Below the pieces are notes generated by a model. That model was given only the letters and a program-made list of their open reading frames with translations. It searched no databases and was not told the origin of the DNA. This document shows positions 1 to 7,363 of a stretch of 64,000 nt of DNA, piece after piece; positions within the stretch are counted from its first letter, which is position 1; each line of letters begins with the position of its first letter. The DNA lies in assembly GCF_003966265.1 (NCBI RefSeq), contig NZ_RXNV01000014.1, forward strand, positions 1 to 64,000. Reading direction: 5' to 3'. The DNA comes from Shewanella atlantica (GTDB taxonomy: Bacteria; Pseudomonadota; Gammaproteobacteria; Enterobacterales; Shewanellaceae). The position numbers and the translations under genes are program-made.

Positions 1-380
1 AAGGTATTGGAGCGGGATCCTAAGGAAGGAGATTATCGCCTAAGCACTCAGCCACTAAAACGACTTACCCCGGCTTGCGGTATCGTTCGAGTAAGATCTT
101 CACCCGTTTAACGTAGGCTTGAGTCTCTGAAGGTATTGGAGCGGGATCCTAAGGAAGGAGATTATCACCTAAGCACTCAGCTACTGAAACTACTTAGCCG
201 GGCTTGCGATAACGCTCCAACAAGATCTTCACCCGTTTAACGTAGGCTTGGGTCTCTGAAGGTATTGGAGCGGGATCCTAAGGAAGGAGATTATCGCCTA
301 AGCACTCAGCCACTAAAACGACTTACCCCGGCTTGCGGTATCGTTCGAGTAAGATCTTCACCCGTTTTACGTAGGCTTGA
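1..380. repeat. 129-bp tandem repeat, about 3 copies, carrying the 3' end of the transglycosylase gene
   Basis: Units start at 1, 130 and 259, an exact 129-bp period (43 codons). The third copy overlaps the end of the lytic transglycosylase gene. On the minus strand each copy encodes the same C-terminal peptide (ETQAYVKRVKILLERYRKPG) and a stop. Copies 1 and 3 are almost identical. Copy 2 differs at several codons but only synonymously (for example CTCGAACGATAC versus TTGGAGCGTTAT). The array may continue left of the window. Homology to the gene upstream of the ETQ codons breaks down after a GGATCCCGC stretch. Confidence 0.9.
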
Positions 381-1081
381 GTCTCAGGGTAAGGCGGGAT
401 CCCCTTATAATGGGTAACATTCGCGGGGCCGGCATTGTAGGCGGCACAGGCTAAATCTATATCCCCATCGAAGCGTCGCAACATTTGAGCCAGATATTTT
501 GCCCCGCCATCGATATTTTGCTCCGGCTTGAAGGCATTTTTAACCCCCAACTCTTTCGCCGTTTCGGGCATAAGTTGCATCAGCCCCATGGCGCCGCTTC
601 GGGACAAGGCAAATACCTTAAATGCCGATTCGGCGTGAATAACCGCCCGAATGAGTGCTGGATCAAGGTTATGGGTATTGGCGGCTTGATTGATTAACTC
701 ATCATAGTCTCTGTAGAAAAGAGGTATTTTCTTCCAATCCAGACTGGAGTCGGGCTGGCATGCATAGCAGTCATATAACAGCACCTGATATTGAGCCGAA
801 CCCGGAGCATGATCGGAGAATGCCATGACACCATTCTCCTGCCTGTATTGGTATACCTTTAGCTGGTTTTCAGCCTCTTTCGAAGGAGAGAAGGATGCAG
901 GATGAGCAGTAGAAGACTTGCCCAGTATCCCCTCTTTAGAGTAACTGGCTTTATAATGAGGCTTGGCATCCGCCTCAACATCCCTCTCAATAGTGACCTG
1001 AGCATAACTGTGGGTTACGCCCGCAAGCCAAAGCAGAGAGCTGACAATGCCACCACAGCAGAAGGCATGCATATATTTCAT
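323..1081 (-). CDS. Lytic transglycosylase, SLT domain, secreted
   Basis: Predicted periplasmic murein lytic transglycosylase that cleaves the MurNAc-GlcNAc bond. A signal peptide ends near HSYA. A DUF4124-like stretch follows (VYQYRQENGVMAFSD), then an SLT domain with the catalytic Glu near residue 151 (HAES), GAMGLMQLMPETA, NIDGGAKYL and AYNAGPANVTHY, all standard family motifs. I take ATG at 1081; it overlaps the TGA of the upstream DUF3137 gene (TGATG), so translation is probably coupled. The in-frame GTG just before it is less likely. Last gene of the lemA-DUF3137-slt operon. Its 3' end is repeated downstream as 129-bp tandem copies. Confidence 0.92.
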   Translation of the reverse strand: MKYMHAFCCGGIVSSLLWLAGVTHSYAQVTIERDVEADAKPHYKASYSKEGILGKSSTAHPASFSPSKEAENQLKVYQYRQENGVMAFSDHAPGSAQYQVLLYDCYACQPDSSLDWKKIPLFYRDYDELINQAANTHNLDPALIRAVIHAESAFKVFALSRSGAMGLMQLMPETAKELGVKNAFKPEQNIDGGAKYLAQMLRRFDGDIDLACAAYNAGPANVTHYKGIPPYPETQAYVKRVKILLERYRKPG

Positions 1082-2091
1082 CACAGACCGGTATATTCAT
1101 CGAGTTTCAGTACTTCAATCATAGCAAACAGTTGCCTCATCTCTCTGTTAATCTGACTAAACTCATACTCGAAGGTGGCGCCATGAAAAATGGAACCCAG
1201 CTCGAATCGGTTTTCTCTGCTGGCTAACATGATGAGTAATTTATCTTCATAGAAAGCGCATTGAAACTGACCGGAAAAGCAGTCCGCCAGCTCCTGTAAG
1301 CGTTCCATAAAAGAGACGGTCAATAGATAACGGGCCTCGATCTGATCAGATGAAAACACATCGAATAATTTCTCAAACCGCGGGTCTTCAAGCTTGACCC
1401 TGGACAACCGCTTAAAGGAGTCAGAAAGGAAGTTCATCAGACTACCTCTGTTACGTACAACCACAGTGTGACCATTAAACTTCTTATGACAGCCCAGTTG
1501 CACCATCACACCATTGAAAACCGTCTTAGTTTCGTTGCGCTTATCTCGCCTGACCTCCTTAGTAAGCGCCAGCTCGTTGATCGCTATCTCGATCCCCCGG
1601 TGAGTACCCTGAACGTAATCATCGAAATGGGCCTTATCGTAACCGGGTAGCAGCTTTGAACGCTTGAGCGTACTCATGCTCATGCTGTGTGTTGGGCTAA
1701 AGATAAAGTCATCACCAAAATAGCGAAATATCTTGGGAAATACCTGCAGCTTTACATCGCTCTGATAATGGGTCACGGGTCTGGAACACCACCAGCAAAG
1801 GGGGACCAAGGGCAACAAGTAGAAGGGCCAAGGTATGACTAGTCTCTGTGTCGAATCAAATAAGAGACAGATAAAGAGCACGGCAGCAAAAAGACCTATG
1901 CTCATATATATTCGCAGCCTAAGTGCCTTTAGACAGGCCACTCGACGATTCTCAAACTTGCGCGTCAATGGCTCTATATGCTCATCATAATGCGCCTGTA
2001 ACGACTCGAGTTCATCACCCACGGCACTCAGAGGTTTTGCCTGGCGCTTAGGCTTAATACGTGCACCAAAAAGAAAACTAATTATATTCAT
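1081..2091 (-). CDS. DUF3137 domain membrane protein
   Basis: A 336-residue protein with a basic N-terminus (RIKPKRQAK), a short coiled region, then two close transmembrane segments around residues 62-105 and a soluble C-terminal domain. It resembles the DUF3137 family, whose members are often found beside lemA, as here. No enzymatic motif is visible and the function is unknown. The stop codon overlaps the start of the transglycosylase gene. The gap to lemA is about 60 bp, which suggests one transcript. Confidence 0.8.
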   Translation of the reverse strand: MNIISFLFGARIKPKRQAKPLSAVGDELESLQAHYDEHIEPLTRKFENRRVACLKALRLRIYMSIGLFAAVLFICLLFDSTQRLVIPWPFYLLPLVPLCWWCSRPVTHYQSDVKLQVFPKIFRYFGDDFIFSPTHSMSMSTLKRSKLLPGYDKAHFDDYVQGTHRGIEIAINELALTKEVRRDKRNETKTVFNGVMVQLGCHKKFNGHTVVVRNRGSLMNFLSDSFKRLSRVKLEDPRFEKLFDVFSSDQIEARYLLTVSFMERLQELADCFSGQFQCAFYEDKLLIMLASRENRFELGSIFHGATFEYEFSQINREMRQLFAMIEVLKLDEYTGL

Positions 2092-2150
2092 GAGAAGTTA
2101 AGCTAAGTGAACACCTGCAGTGATGTACGGCACTCGTGTCACCCATAACA

Positions 2151-2720
2151 TTAGTTCAGGTAATCGGAGGCATCGACCGGCGCCTTCGAAGCTTCGTCGG
2201 CTTCGTAGAAAGGCATCACCTTAATATTCGCCATAGAAGCGATAATTGAGCCGGGGAAGATCTCCACCGCATTATTTAGCTCAGTTACCGATGCATTGTA
2301 GAATCGGCGAGCAGCAGAGATATGAGCTTCAACCTCATTATAGGTCTGCATCGCTTGTAGCATAGTGTTGTCGGATTTTAGCTCGGGGTAGTTTTCGACA
2401 CTCACCATCAACTGACCCATCTTGCCATTCAATAGCTCGGCTTTAACCAGATGATCCTTAACAGCTGACGCATCGCCGATGTCATAAGATTTTTCTACCT
2501 GGGCACGTAGCTCGGTGATCTCAGTCAATAAGGACTTTTCATGATCCATGAATTTCTGAGCAATTTTTAAAATATTAGGCACCAGGTTAGATCTTTTTTT
2601 CAACTGCACATCTATACCGGATAGAGCTTCGCGAACAGAATTACGCTTTTTAACCAGACTGACGTACCAAAGGTAGGCAATGATAACCAGTAGCCCTAAC
2701 CCCAACAGCAACCCTTCCAT
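2151..2720 (-). CDS. lemA: LemA family protein
   Basis: LemA family: an N-terminal transmembrane helix (residues 3-22), then a helical bundle exposed to the periplasm. Typical signatures are present: VKKRNSVREALSGIDVQLKKR, NLVPNIL, and the downstream AARRFYN and FPGSIIA stretches. The cellular role is poorly defined. Two adjacent ATG codons exist (2723 and 2720). The AAGGA ribosome-binding site is 3 nt from the first and 6 nt from the second, so I prefer the second. First gene of the operon with DUF3137 and the transglycosylase. Confidence 0.9.
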   Translation of the reverse strand: MEGLLLGLGLLVIIAYLWYVSLVKKRNSVREALSGIDVQLKKRSNLVPNILKIAQKFMDHEKSLLTEITELRAQVEKSYDIGDASAVKDHLVKAELLNGKMGQLMVSVENYPELKSDNTMLQAMQTYNEVEAHISAARRFYNASVTELNNAVEIFPGSIIASMANIKVMPFYEADEASKAPVDASDYLN

Positions 2721-2723
2721 CAT

Positions 2724-3132
2724 ATGTCCTTATTATTCTGATTTTTATTTGGATATTCTCAGCTTATTTATAAAGCCATAACTCTCTACTCTCACCTATT
2801 TTTTATAATATTTCCAGATATTTATCGGCCATCTAGGCCAAAGAATAAAGGGTACAAATTGTGCTTTTTTCAAAATGTTCAGCCATTTTATGACATTTAT
2901 TCAAAAGTAAACATACGCTAACAAGATGCTAACGATAAATATCAGCGAGGATCAGAAAAACCACTACTAAAATAAAATCATAAATTTAATTTCAGATAAA
3001 AAACCTTACTTAACAATCAGAAAGCATCGAACGGCGAAGTGGTAAAAAATGAGCACCCATTCAGAAATAGTAAAGCATATTCCTGAACTCTCACTAAGTT
3101 AACCTGAATAAATCACCACTAAGGGATGTATT
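2724..3132. other. AT-rich intergenic region upstream of lemA
   Basis: About 400 bp, clearly richer in A and T than its neighbours. It should hold the lemA promoter (minus strand) and the promoter of the small ORF at 3133 (plus strand). I see no ORF with a ribosome-binding site and no strong hairpin with a T tract. A short GGCC-ATCTA-GGCC inverted repeat lies near 2828. Confidence 0.5.
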
Positions 3133-3324
3133 ATGCGAGATGCTGTCAATAACCAGGTTTTTAACACCTATATTCATGCTTAACGGCATGTCGCCATCGA
3201 ATTCATCTCAAACGACAATGACATTGATGTTCAGATTTACAGCAAACCATTCAGTTTCCATACAGACAAGCCCAGGCATAATAGGTCTCATGAAGTCTTG
3301 TTACATCATCTCATTAAGTCATAG
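3133..3324 (+). pseudogene. Small ORF of 63 codons interrupted by an in-frame TAA
   Basis: An AAGGGA ribosome-binding site lies 7 nt before ATG 3133. Sixteen codons (MRDAVNNQVFNTYIHA) run to TAA at 3181-3183. The same frame then stays open for 46 codons to TAG at 3322-3324, encoding a protein-like sequence (HVAIEFISNDNDIDVQIYSK...). A rho-independent terminator follows 15 nt later. Codon composition after the TAA (many RNY codons) looks coding, so this is probably a small gene with a recent nonsense mutation. I do not recognise the family. Alternatives are stop readthrough, or a 16-codon peptide followed by chance sequence. Confidence 0.5.
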
Positions 3325-3339
3325 TTGTACATCCTTTTT

Positions 3340-3366
3340 AGGCTCTAGTTTGAGCCTATTTTTTTG
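3340..3366 (+). terminator. Rho-independent terminator
   Basis: Stem AGGCTC / GAGCCT (3340-3345 and 3352-3357) with a 6-nt loop, then A and eight T. It terminates the transcript of the interrupted small ORF at 3133. The flank CTATTTTTTTGCCTG recurs at the second terminator (3526-3540). Confidence 0.8.
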
Positions 3367-3508
3367 CCTGTAACCCAATGAAAACACGCTATTCTCATTC
3401 AGTTTTCATACAGTCAATATAAGCTATATTGGTCACAAGCAAACATGATGACAACCAACCCCAACTGATTGATTTGATGTTATTGCTGGCGCAACCCTAT
3501 CCCTTTTG

Positions 3509-3535
3509 GCCCCACTTTTATGGGGCTATTTTTTT
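3509..3535 (+). terminator. Rho-independent terminator, second of a pair
   Basis: Stem GCCCC / GGGGC (3509-3513 and 3522-3526), 8-nt loop, then TATTTTTTT. It lies 170 bp after the first terminator with no convincing gene between them, so it may end a short RNA starting near 3430 (a TATATT box lies at 3425-3430). That RNA is a guess. Confidence 0.7.
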
Positions 3536-3672
3536 GCCTGAATTTCGGCTAACTCGGTTAATATTTAAACCCTCCCCTCGCGCTATTCCCTCCTCGCTCG
3601 AGTCTTGTCATACCTCAATTCTTTTACAAATTTAATATTCAGTTAAACCAACTAAGACACTATGGCTGGTCT

Positions 3673-3720
3673 ACTCGGAAATACCGAGTCCGAAAACCAA
3701 TAATACCGATTGGTATAAAG
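3673..3720 (+). other. Two small hairpins in the AbgT leader
   Basis: ACTCGG-AAATA-CCGAGT at 3673-3689 and ATACC-GATT-GGTAT near 3704-3717. Both fall 60-105 bp before the AbgT start. They could be a leader structure, but neither is followed by a T tract and I recognise no known riboswitch. Confidence 0.3.
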
Positions 3721-3778
3721 CCGCAATCGAAGCTGGCATTTAAAAGGTCCACAGAGGCCAAACATTGAAGGAAAGGGT

Positions 3779-5395
3779 ATGGGTTTAAATAAAGAAGAGA
3801 GCATAGAACTGCCTCTCAATTCACCGGGAGCATCAGGGCCGCAGAGTGGTGCTTTTGTTCGTTTTCTTAATATTGTCGAACGATTAGGAAACTTACTTCC
3901 CCACCCGATATCCCTTTTCGCTATGTTCTGTCTGGCCGTTATCGCCATCAGTGGCATCGCCGGCTATTTTGAATTAACAGTCGTCGATCCCCGTCCGATA
4001 GGCTCATCGGGTCGAAGTGAAGATGGCCTTATCCATGTCGTGAGCCTAATGAATGGCGAAGGTTTGAGGATGATAGTCTCAAACCTGGTGACTAACTTCA
4101 CCGGATTCACTCCACTGGGCACTGTACTGGTTGCCCTGCTGGGTGTCGGCATAGCCGAACGTTCCGGCCTACTCTCGGCAGCGATGCGCTTACTGGTCAT
4201 CGGAGCTTCAAAACGTCTGGTAACCCTCACGATTGTATTTGCCGGTATTGTCTCTAACACCGCATCCGAGCTGGGTTATGTCGTCCTTGTGCCCATGGCG
4301 GCGATGATATTTCACTCTCTCGGTCGTCACCCCCTAGCGGGGCTTGCCGCCGCTTTTGCCGGTGTATCGGGCGGCTACAGTGCCAACCTGTTATTGGGCA
4401 CGGTGGATCCGCTTCTGTCCGGGATCACCGAAGCCGCAGCGCAGATGATCGATCCCGAGTATATGGTAGGACCCGAGGTGAACTGGTATTTCATGTTCGT
4501 CTCTACCTTCCTTATCACCATTCTGGGCGCTATCGTCACCGAGAAAATTGTCGAACCCAAACTGGGGAAGTATGATCCTGATGAAGCTGCAGTCGATCTC
4601 GCCAGCCAAAAGATGGATGGTGTCAGCACTGATGAGAAACGCGGTCTAAAGGCTGCGGGGATCGCGGTATTAATACTGTCTTCACTGGTCGCACTGACTG
4701 TTGTGCCTGAAAATGGTCCACTGAGAGATCCTGAGACAGGCTTAGTGGCAGGCTCCCCTTTCCTTAAAGGCATTGTCGCCTTTATCTTTATCTGCTTCGC
4801 TATTCCGGGCTTGGTCTACGGTAAGGTCGTGGGCACCATGAAAAAAGATAAAGATGTCATCGACGCCATGTCGCACAGTATGAGTTCTATGGGCATGTAT
4901 ATCGTGCTGGTATTCTTCGCTTCTCAGTTCGTCGCCTTCTTTAAGTGGACTAACTTAGGTGCAGTGTTAGCCGTCTCCGGGGCCGACGCCCTGAGCGCTA
5001 TCGGCTTGACAGGTCCATTAGTGTTTGTGCTGTTTATCATGCTGTGTGGCTTCATCAACCTGATGCTGGGTAGCGCCTCTGCGCAGTGGGCCGTAACTGC
5101 CCCCATCTTCGTGCCTATGTTGATGTTGGTAGGCTATGCACCGGAGACGATTCAGGCGGCTTATCGAATAGGCGACTCGGTCACGAACCTGATCACCCCC
5201 ATGATGAGCTATTTTGGATTAATACTCGCGGTCGCTTCTCAATATAAGAAGAATCTCGGCATAGGCACACTGATCGCGACCATGCTGCCTTACTCCATCG
5301 TCTTCTTCATCGGCTGGACCTGTTTCTTCTTCATCTGGGTATTCGTACTGGGTCTACCGGTAGGACCCGGAGCAGAGACCTATTACACCCCGTAA
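3779..5395 (+). CDS. AbgT family transporter
   Basis: 538 residues, polytopic inner-membrane protein of the AbgT/MtrF family, whose members carry p-aminobenzoyl-glutamate or export sulfonamide-type antimetabolites. Family features seen: the N-terminal FLNIVERLGNLLPHP segment, GIAERSGLLSA, the SNTASELGYVVLVPM region and the C-terminal GDSVTNLITPMM hairpin motif. Start ATG 3779 follows AAGGAAAGGGT. A strong 9-bp hairpin lies after the stop. Which substrate is used cannot be told from sequence. Confidence 0.9.
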   Translation: MGLNKEESIELPLNSPGASGPQSGAFVRFLNIVERLGNLLPHPISLFAMFCLAVIAISGIAGYFELTVVDPRPIGSSGRSEDGLIHVVSLMNGEGLRMIVSNLVTNFTGFTPLGTVLVALLGVGIAERSGLLSAAMRLLVIGASKRLVTLTIVFAGIVSNTASELGYVVLVPMAAMIFHSLGRHPLAGLAAAFAGVSGGYSANLLLGTVDPLLSGITEAAAQMIDPEYMVGPEVNWYFMFVSTFLITILGAIVTEKIVEPKLGKYDPDEAAVDLASQKMDGVSTDEKRGLKAAGIAVLILSSLVALTVVPENGPLRDPETGLVAGSPFLKGIVAFIFICFAIPGLVYGKVVGTMKKDKDVIDAMSHSMSSMGMYIVLVFFASQFVAFFKWTNLGAVLAVSGADALSAIGLTGPLVFVLFIMLCGFINLMLGSASAQWAVTAPIFVPMLMLVGYAPETIQAAYRIGDSVTNLITPMMSYFGLILAVASQYKKNLGIGTLIATMLPYSIVFFIGWTCFFFIWVFVLGLPVGPGAETYYTP

Positions 5396-5413
5396 ATGAA
5401 GAGATAAAAATAT

Positions 5414-5446
5414 GGCGCAGCAATTGGGGCTCCCCTGTGCTGCGCC
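5414..5446 (+). terminator. Terminator hairpin between convergent abgT-like and mscS-like genes
   Basis: Perfect 9-bp stem GGCGCAGCA / TGCTGCGCC (5414-5422, 5438-5446) followed by TTTACATATTTT. The T run is short on the plus strand. On the minus strand it is followed by ATATTTTTATC, so it may serve both genes. Confidence 0.65.
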
Positions 5447-5487
5447 TTTACATATTTTAAATATCACATCTTAATGAGTGTTAAGAT

Positions 5488-6336
5488 CTACTGAAGTGCT
5501 TCTTTACCAAAAGCTTCATGGTAAGCAATCATAAAATCTTCGCGAATAAGTTGCTCCAGATGAGCTGCGCGCTCAGTGGGGCAAAAAATCATAATATGAA
5601 TATTTTGCTCGCCATTTGGACCGCTATTGATATGGATATGCGGCTCTGAGCCTGGTAGATCAACACCCGCATGTTTTTCAATAACACTATTGTAGCGTGT
5701 TGCCACTTCATGGAAGTCTTCACAATGCGCTTCAATTTGTTCGCGTAGTTCAGGAAAGAGAGGATATAAGTTAACGAACTCAACAATGGTTATATGAAAG
5801 TTATGGTAGACATAGCGCTTCATAAAATTAAGGTTCTTGACCGCATAGCTGAAGAACATGCTGTTAGGTAACGTTGCCGTTTTACCTGTGTAATGGTATT
5901 GCCCGTGGTGAAGATCTATCTCCTGGATCACTGTCGCCATTAAATTATGTTCAATGACCTCACCACATAATTTACCAACTTCAATCCAATCTCCGATGAC
6001 AAATGAGCGTGAACTCGCACGCTGAATTGAGCCTGTAAAACACAATATAATCTCTTTTGAAGCAACCACAATCGCGATAGCAATGGCGGTAACTGACAGT
6101 GCAAATCTATTTATCTCTGTCTGCCAAAGCATAAATAGAATGACGATGATTAAGATAAAGGTACCGTTTTTGGTACGCGACATCCACTTGCGCTGCACCT
6201 CTGTTAAAAATGGGATATCACCACGAATTTTCGAGATCACAACACGTTTGATCAGTGAGATGAAGACAATCACCAGAATGGTCAATAAAAGCTTATGAGT
6301 TAGTAAGAAATCAACTGCAATGGTAAGTTTATCCAC
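5488..6336 (-). CDS. MscS family mechanosensitive channel protein
   Basis: Small MscS-type protein with N-terminal transmembrane helices (LLTILVIVFISLI, FILIIVILFMLW, the pore-like AIAIAIVVASKEIILCFTGSIQ) and a beta domain with SFVIGDWIEVG and a TLPNSMFFSYAVKN segment, as in the MscS family. The frame is open to a TTG at 6369, but that codon has no ribosome-binding site. GTG 6336 has GAGGG 4 nt upstream and starts just before the first hydrophobic stretch, so I chose it. Role: tension-gated ion and solute release, inferred from family. Confidence 0.85.
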   Translation of the reverse strand: MDKLTIAVDFLLTHKLLLTILVIVFISLIKRVVISKIRGDIPFLTEVQRKWMSRTKNGTFILIIVILFMLWQTEINRFALSVTAIAIAIVVASKEIILCFTGSIQRASSRSFVIGDWIEVGKLCGEVIEHNLMATVIQEIDLHHGQYHYTGKTATLPNSMFFSYAVKNLNFMKRYVYHNFHITIVEFVNLYPLFPELREQIEAHCEDFHEVATRYNSVIEKHAGVDLPGSEPHIHINSGPNGEQNIHIMIFCPTERAAHLEQLIREDFMIAYHEAFGKEALQ

Positions 6337-6538
6337 AAAACCCTCTTTAACACTAAAAAATCGGTGCAATTCAGACTAGTAAACCATAGTAAATTAATGA
6401 TTTAAGCGCTATTGCAGATGATAAAGCAACTCTAAGGTTATCATAGCTAAAAAACAAGTTAGCATGGATCCACTTGCGATTAAGTTATGCTTAGTTGGAT
6501 AGCTAAATATGAGGTATTTCCAGAGTAAAAAGGAGTTA

Positions 6539-6553
6539 ATGTTATCGCTATGA
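6539..6553 (+). other. Four-codon minicistron overlapping the GST start
   Basis: ATG at 6539 directly after AAGGAGTTA, then TTA TCG CTA TGA. The TGA overlaps ATG 6550 of the GST-like gene. No other start codon exists upstream in the GST frame back to the ribosome-binding site. It may recruit ribosomes for coupled initiation, or it may be accidental. Confidence 0.35.
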
Positions 6554-7227
6554 CCACAATATCATCTCTACCAATGCTTTACTCTTTACGAAATTGTCCC
6601 TACGCCATGCGCGCAAGAATGGCTGTTTATGTTTCAGGCCAAGCTGTGCAGCTCCGCGATATCGTATTAAGCGATAAGCCTGTTCATATGCTCCAGGTCT
6701 CGCCCAAGGCAACAGTACCGGTTTTAGTACTGAGCAATGGCGAAGTGTTGGAGCAAAGTCTGGAGATAATGATATGGGCTTTTGAACAAAGCGACCCTAA
6801 CAACTACTTAATGAGCGACAGTCCGAATACACGAGCCGAAATGCTTAGTTTAGTCGACCTTTTTGATACCGAGTTTAAGTTACGGCTTGAGAAGTATCGC
6901 AGCGCAAAACGTTATCATGACGAAAGTGTATTGGAACATAGGTTAGCTTGTGAGCAATATTTGAAAATGTTGGAGCTGAAGCTATCTCAACACACATATT
7001 TGATGTCTGATAGCCCAAGCTTAGCGGATTTAGCGATATTGCCATTTATTCGACAGTTGGCCCGAGTTGAGCGTCAGTGGTACTTACAGTCACCCTATCC
7101 CAACATTAGAAAATGGCTCAACGATTACTTACAAAGCCGGATGTTCAGTAAAGTAATGACTAAATATCCGATGTGGTTAACAGAAAAATCTTTGATAGTT
7201 TTTTCTGCTGATAAGCCATTAAGTTAA
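6550..7227 (+). CDS. Glutathione S-transferase / glutaredoxin-2-like protein
   Basis: 225 residues. Thioredoxin-fold N-terminal domain with a CPYA motif (SLRNCPYAMRARM), a cis-Pro region TVPVLVL and EQSLEIMIWA, then a helical C-terminal domain with SLADLAILPFIRQL. The Cys-containing motif points to omega-class GST or Grx2-like thiol chemistry rather than classical conjugation. The ribosome-binding site AGGAG is 14 nt from ATG 6550, too far. It sits instead just before a 4-codon ORF (ATG TTA TCG CTA TGA, 6539-6553) whose stop overlaps this start (ATGA). Confidence 0.85.
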   Translation: MTTISSLPMLYSLRNCPYAMRARMAVYVSGQAVQLRDIVLSDKPVHMLQVSPKATVPVLVLSNGEVLEQSLEIMIWAFEQSDPNNYLMSDSPNTRAEMLSLVDLFDTEFKLRLEKYRSAKRYHDESVLEHRLACEQYLKMLELKLSQHTYLMSDSPSLADLAILPFIRQLARVERQWYLQSPYPNIRKWLNDYLQSRMFSKVMTKYPMWLTEKSLIVFSADKPLS

Positions 7228-7315
7228 CGCACTATACCAAGCGATATTAATCGAAGAGTGCATGTCGGAGGTGAAATAAATAGTCTTCAGGAGACCTTAA
7301 AAAAAGCCTAACAAA

Positions 7316-7337
7316 AAGCCCGGCAATTGCCGGGCTT
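7316..7337. terminator. Bidirectional terminator between GST-like gene and RND permease
   Basis: A perfect 22-bp palindrome, AAGCCCGGCAA / TTGCCGGGCTT, preceded by A-rich and followed by TAAAG. It lies between convergent genes and can fold in both transcripts. Confidence 0.8.
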
Positions 7338-7363
7338 TAAAGATTTAAGCAAACACGTTAGTG

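Noticed and set aside
1..380. CRISPR array
   Set aside because: Repeats are 129 bp, contiguous without unique spacers, and include coding sequence of the neighbouring gene.
3140..3373. 77-codon open frame on the plus strand
   Set aside because: It overlaps the better supported interrupted ORF in another frame and runs through the terminator hairpin and T tract.
3429..3635. 68-codon open frame on the plus strand
   Set aside because: TTG start without ribosome-binding site; it crosses a rho-independent terminator.
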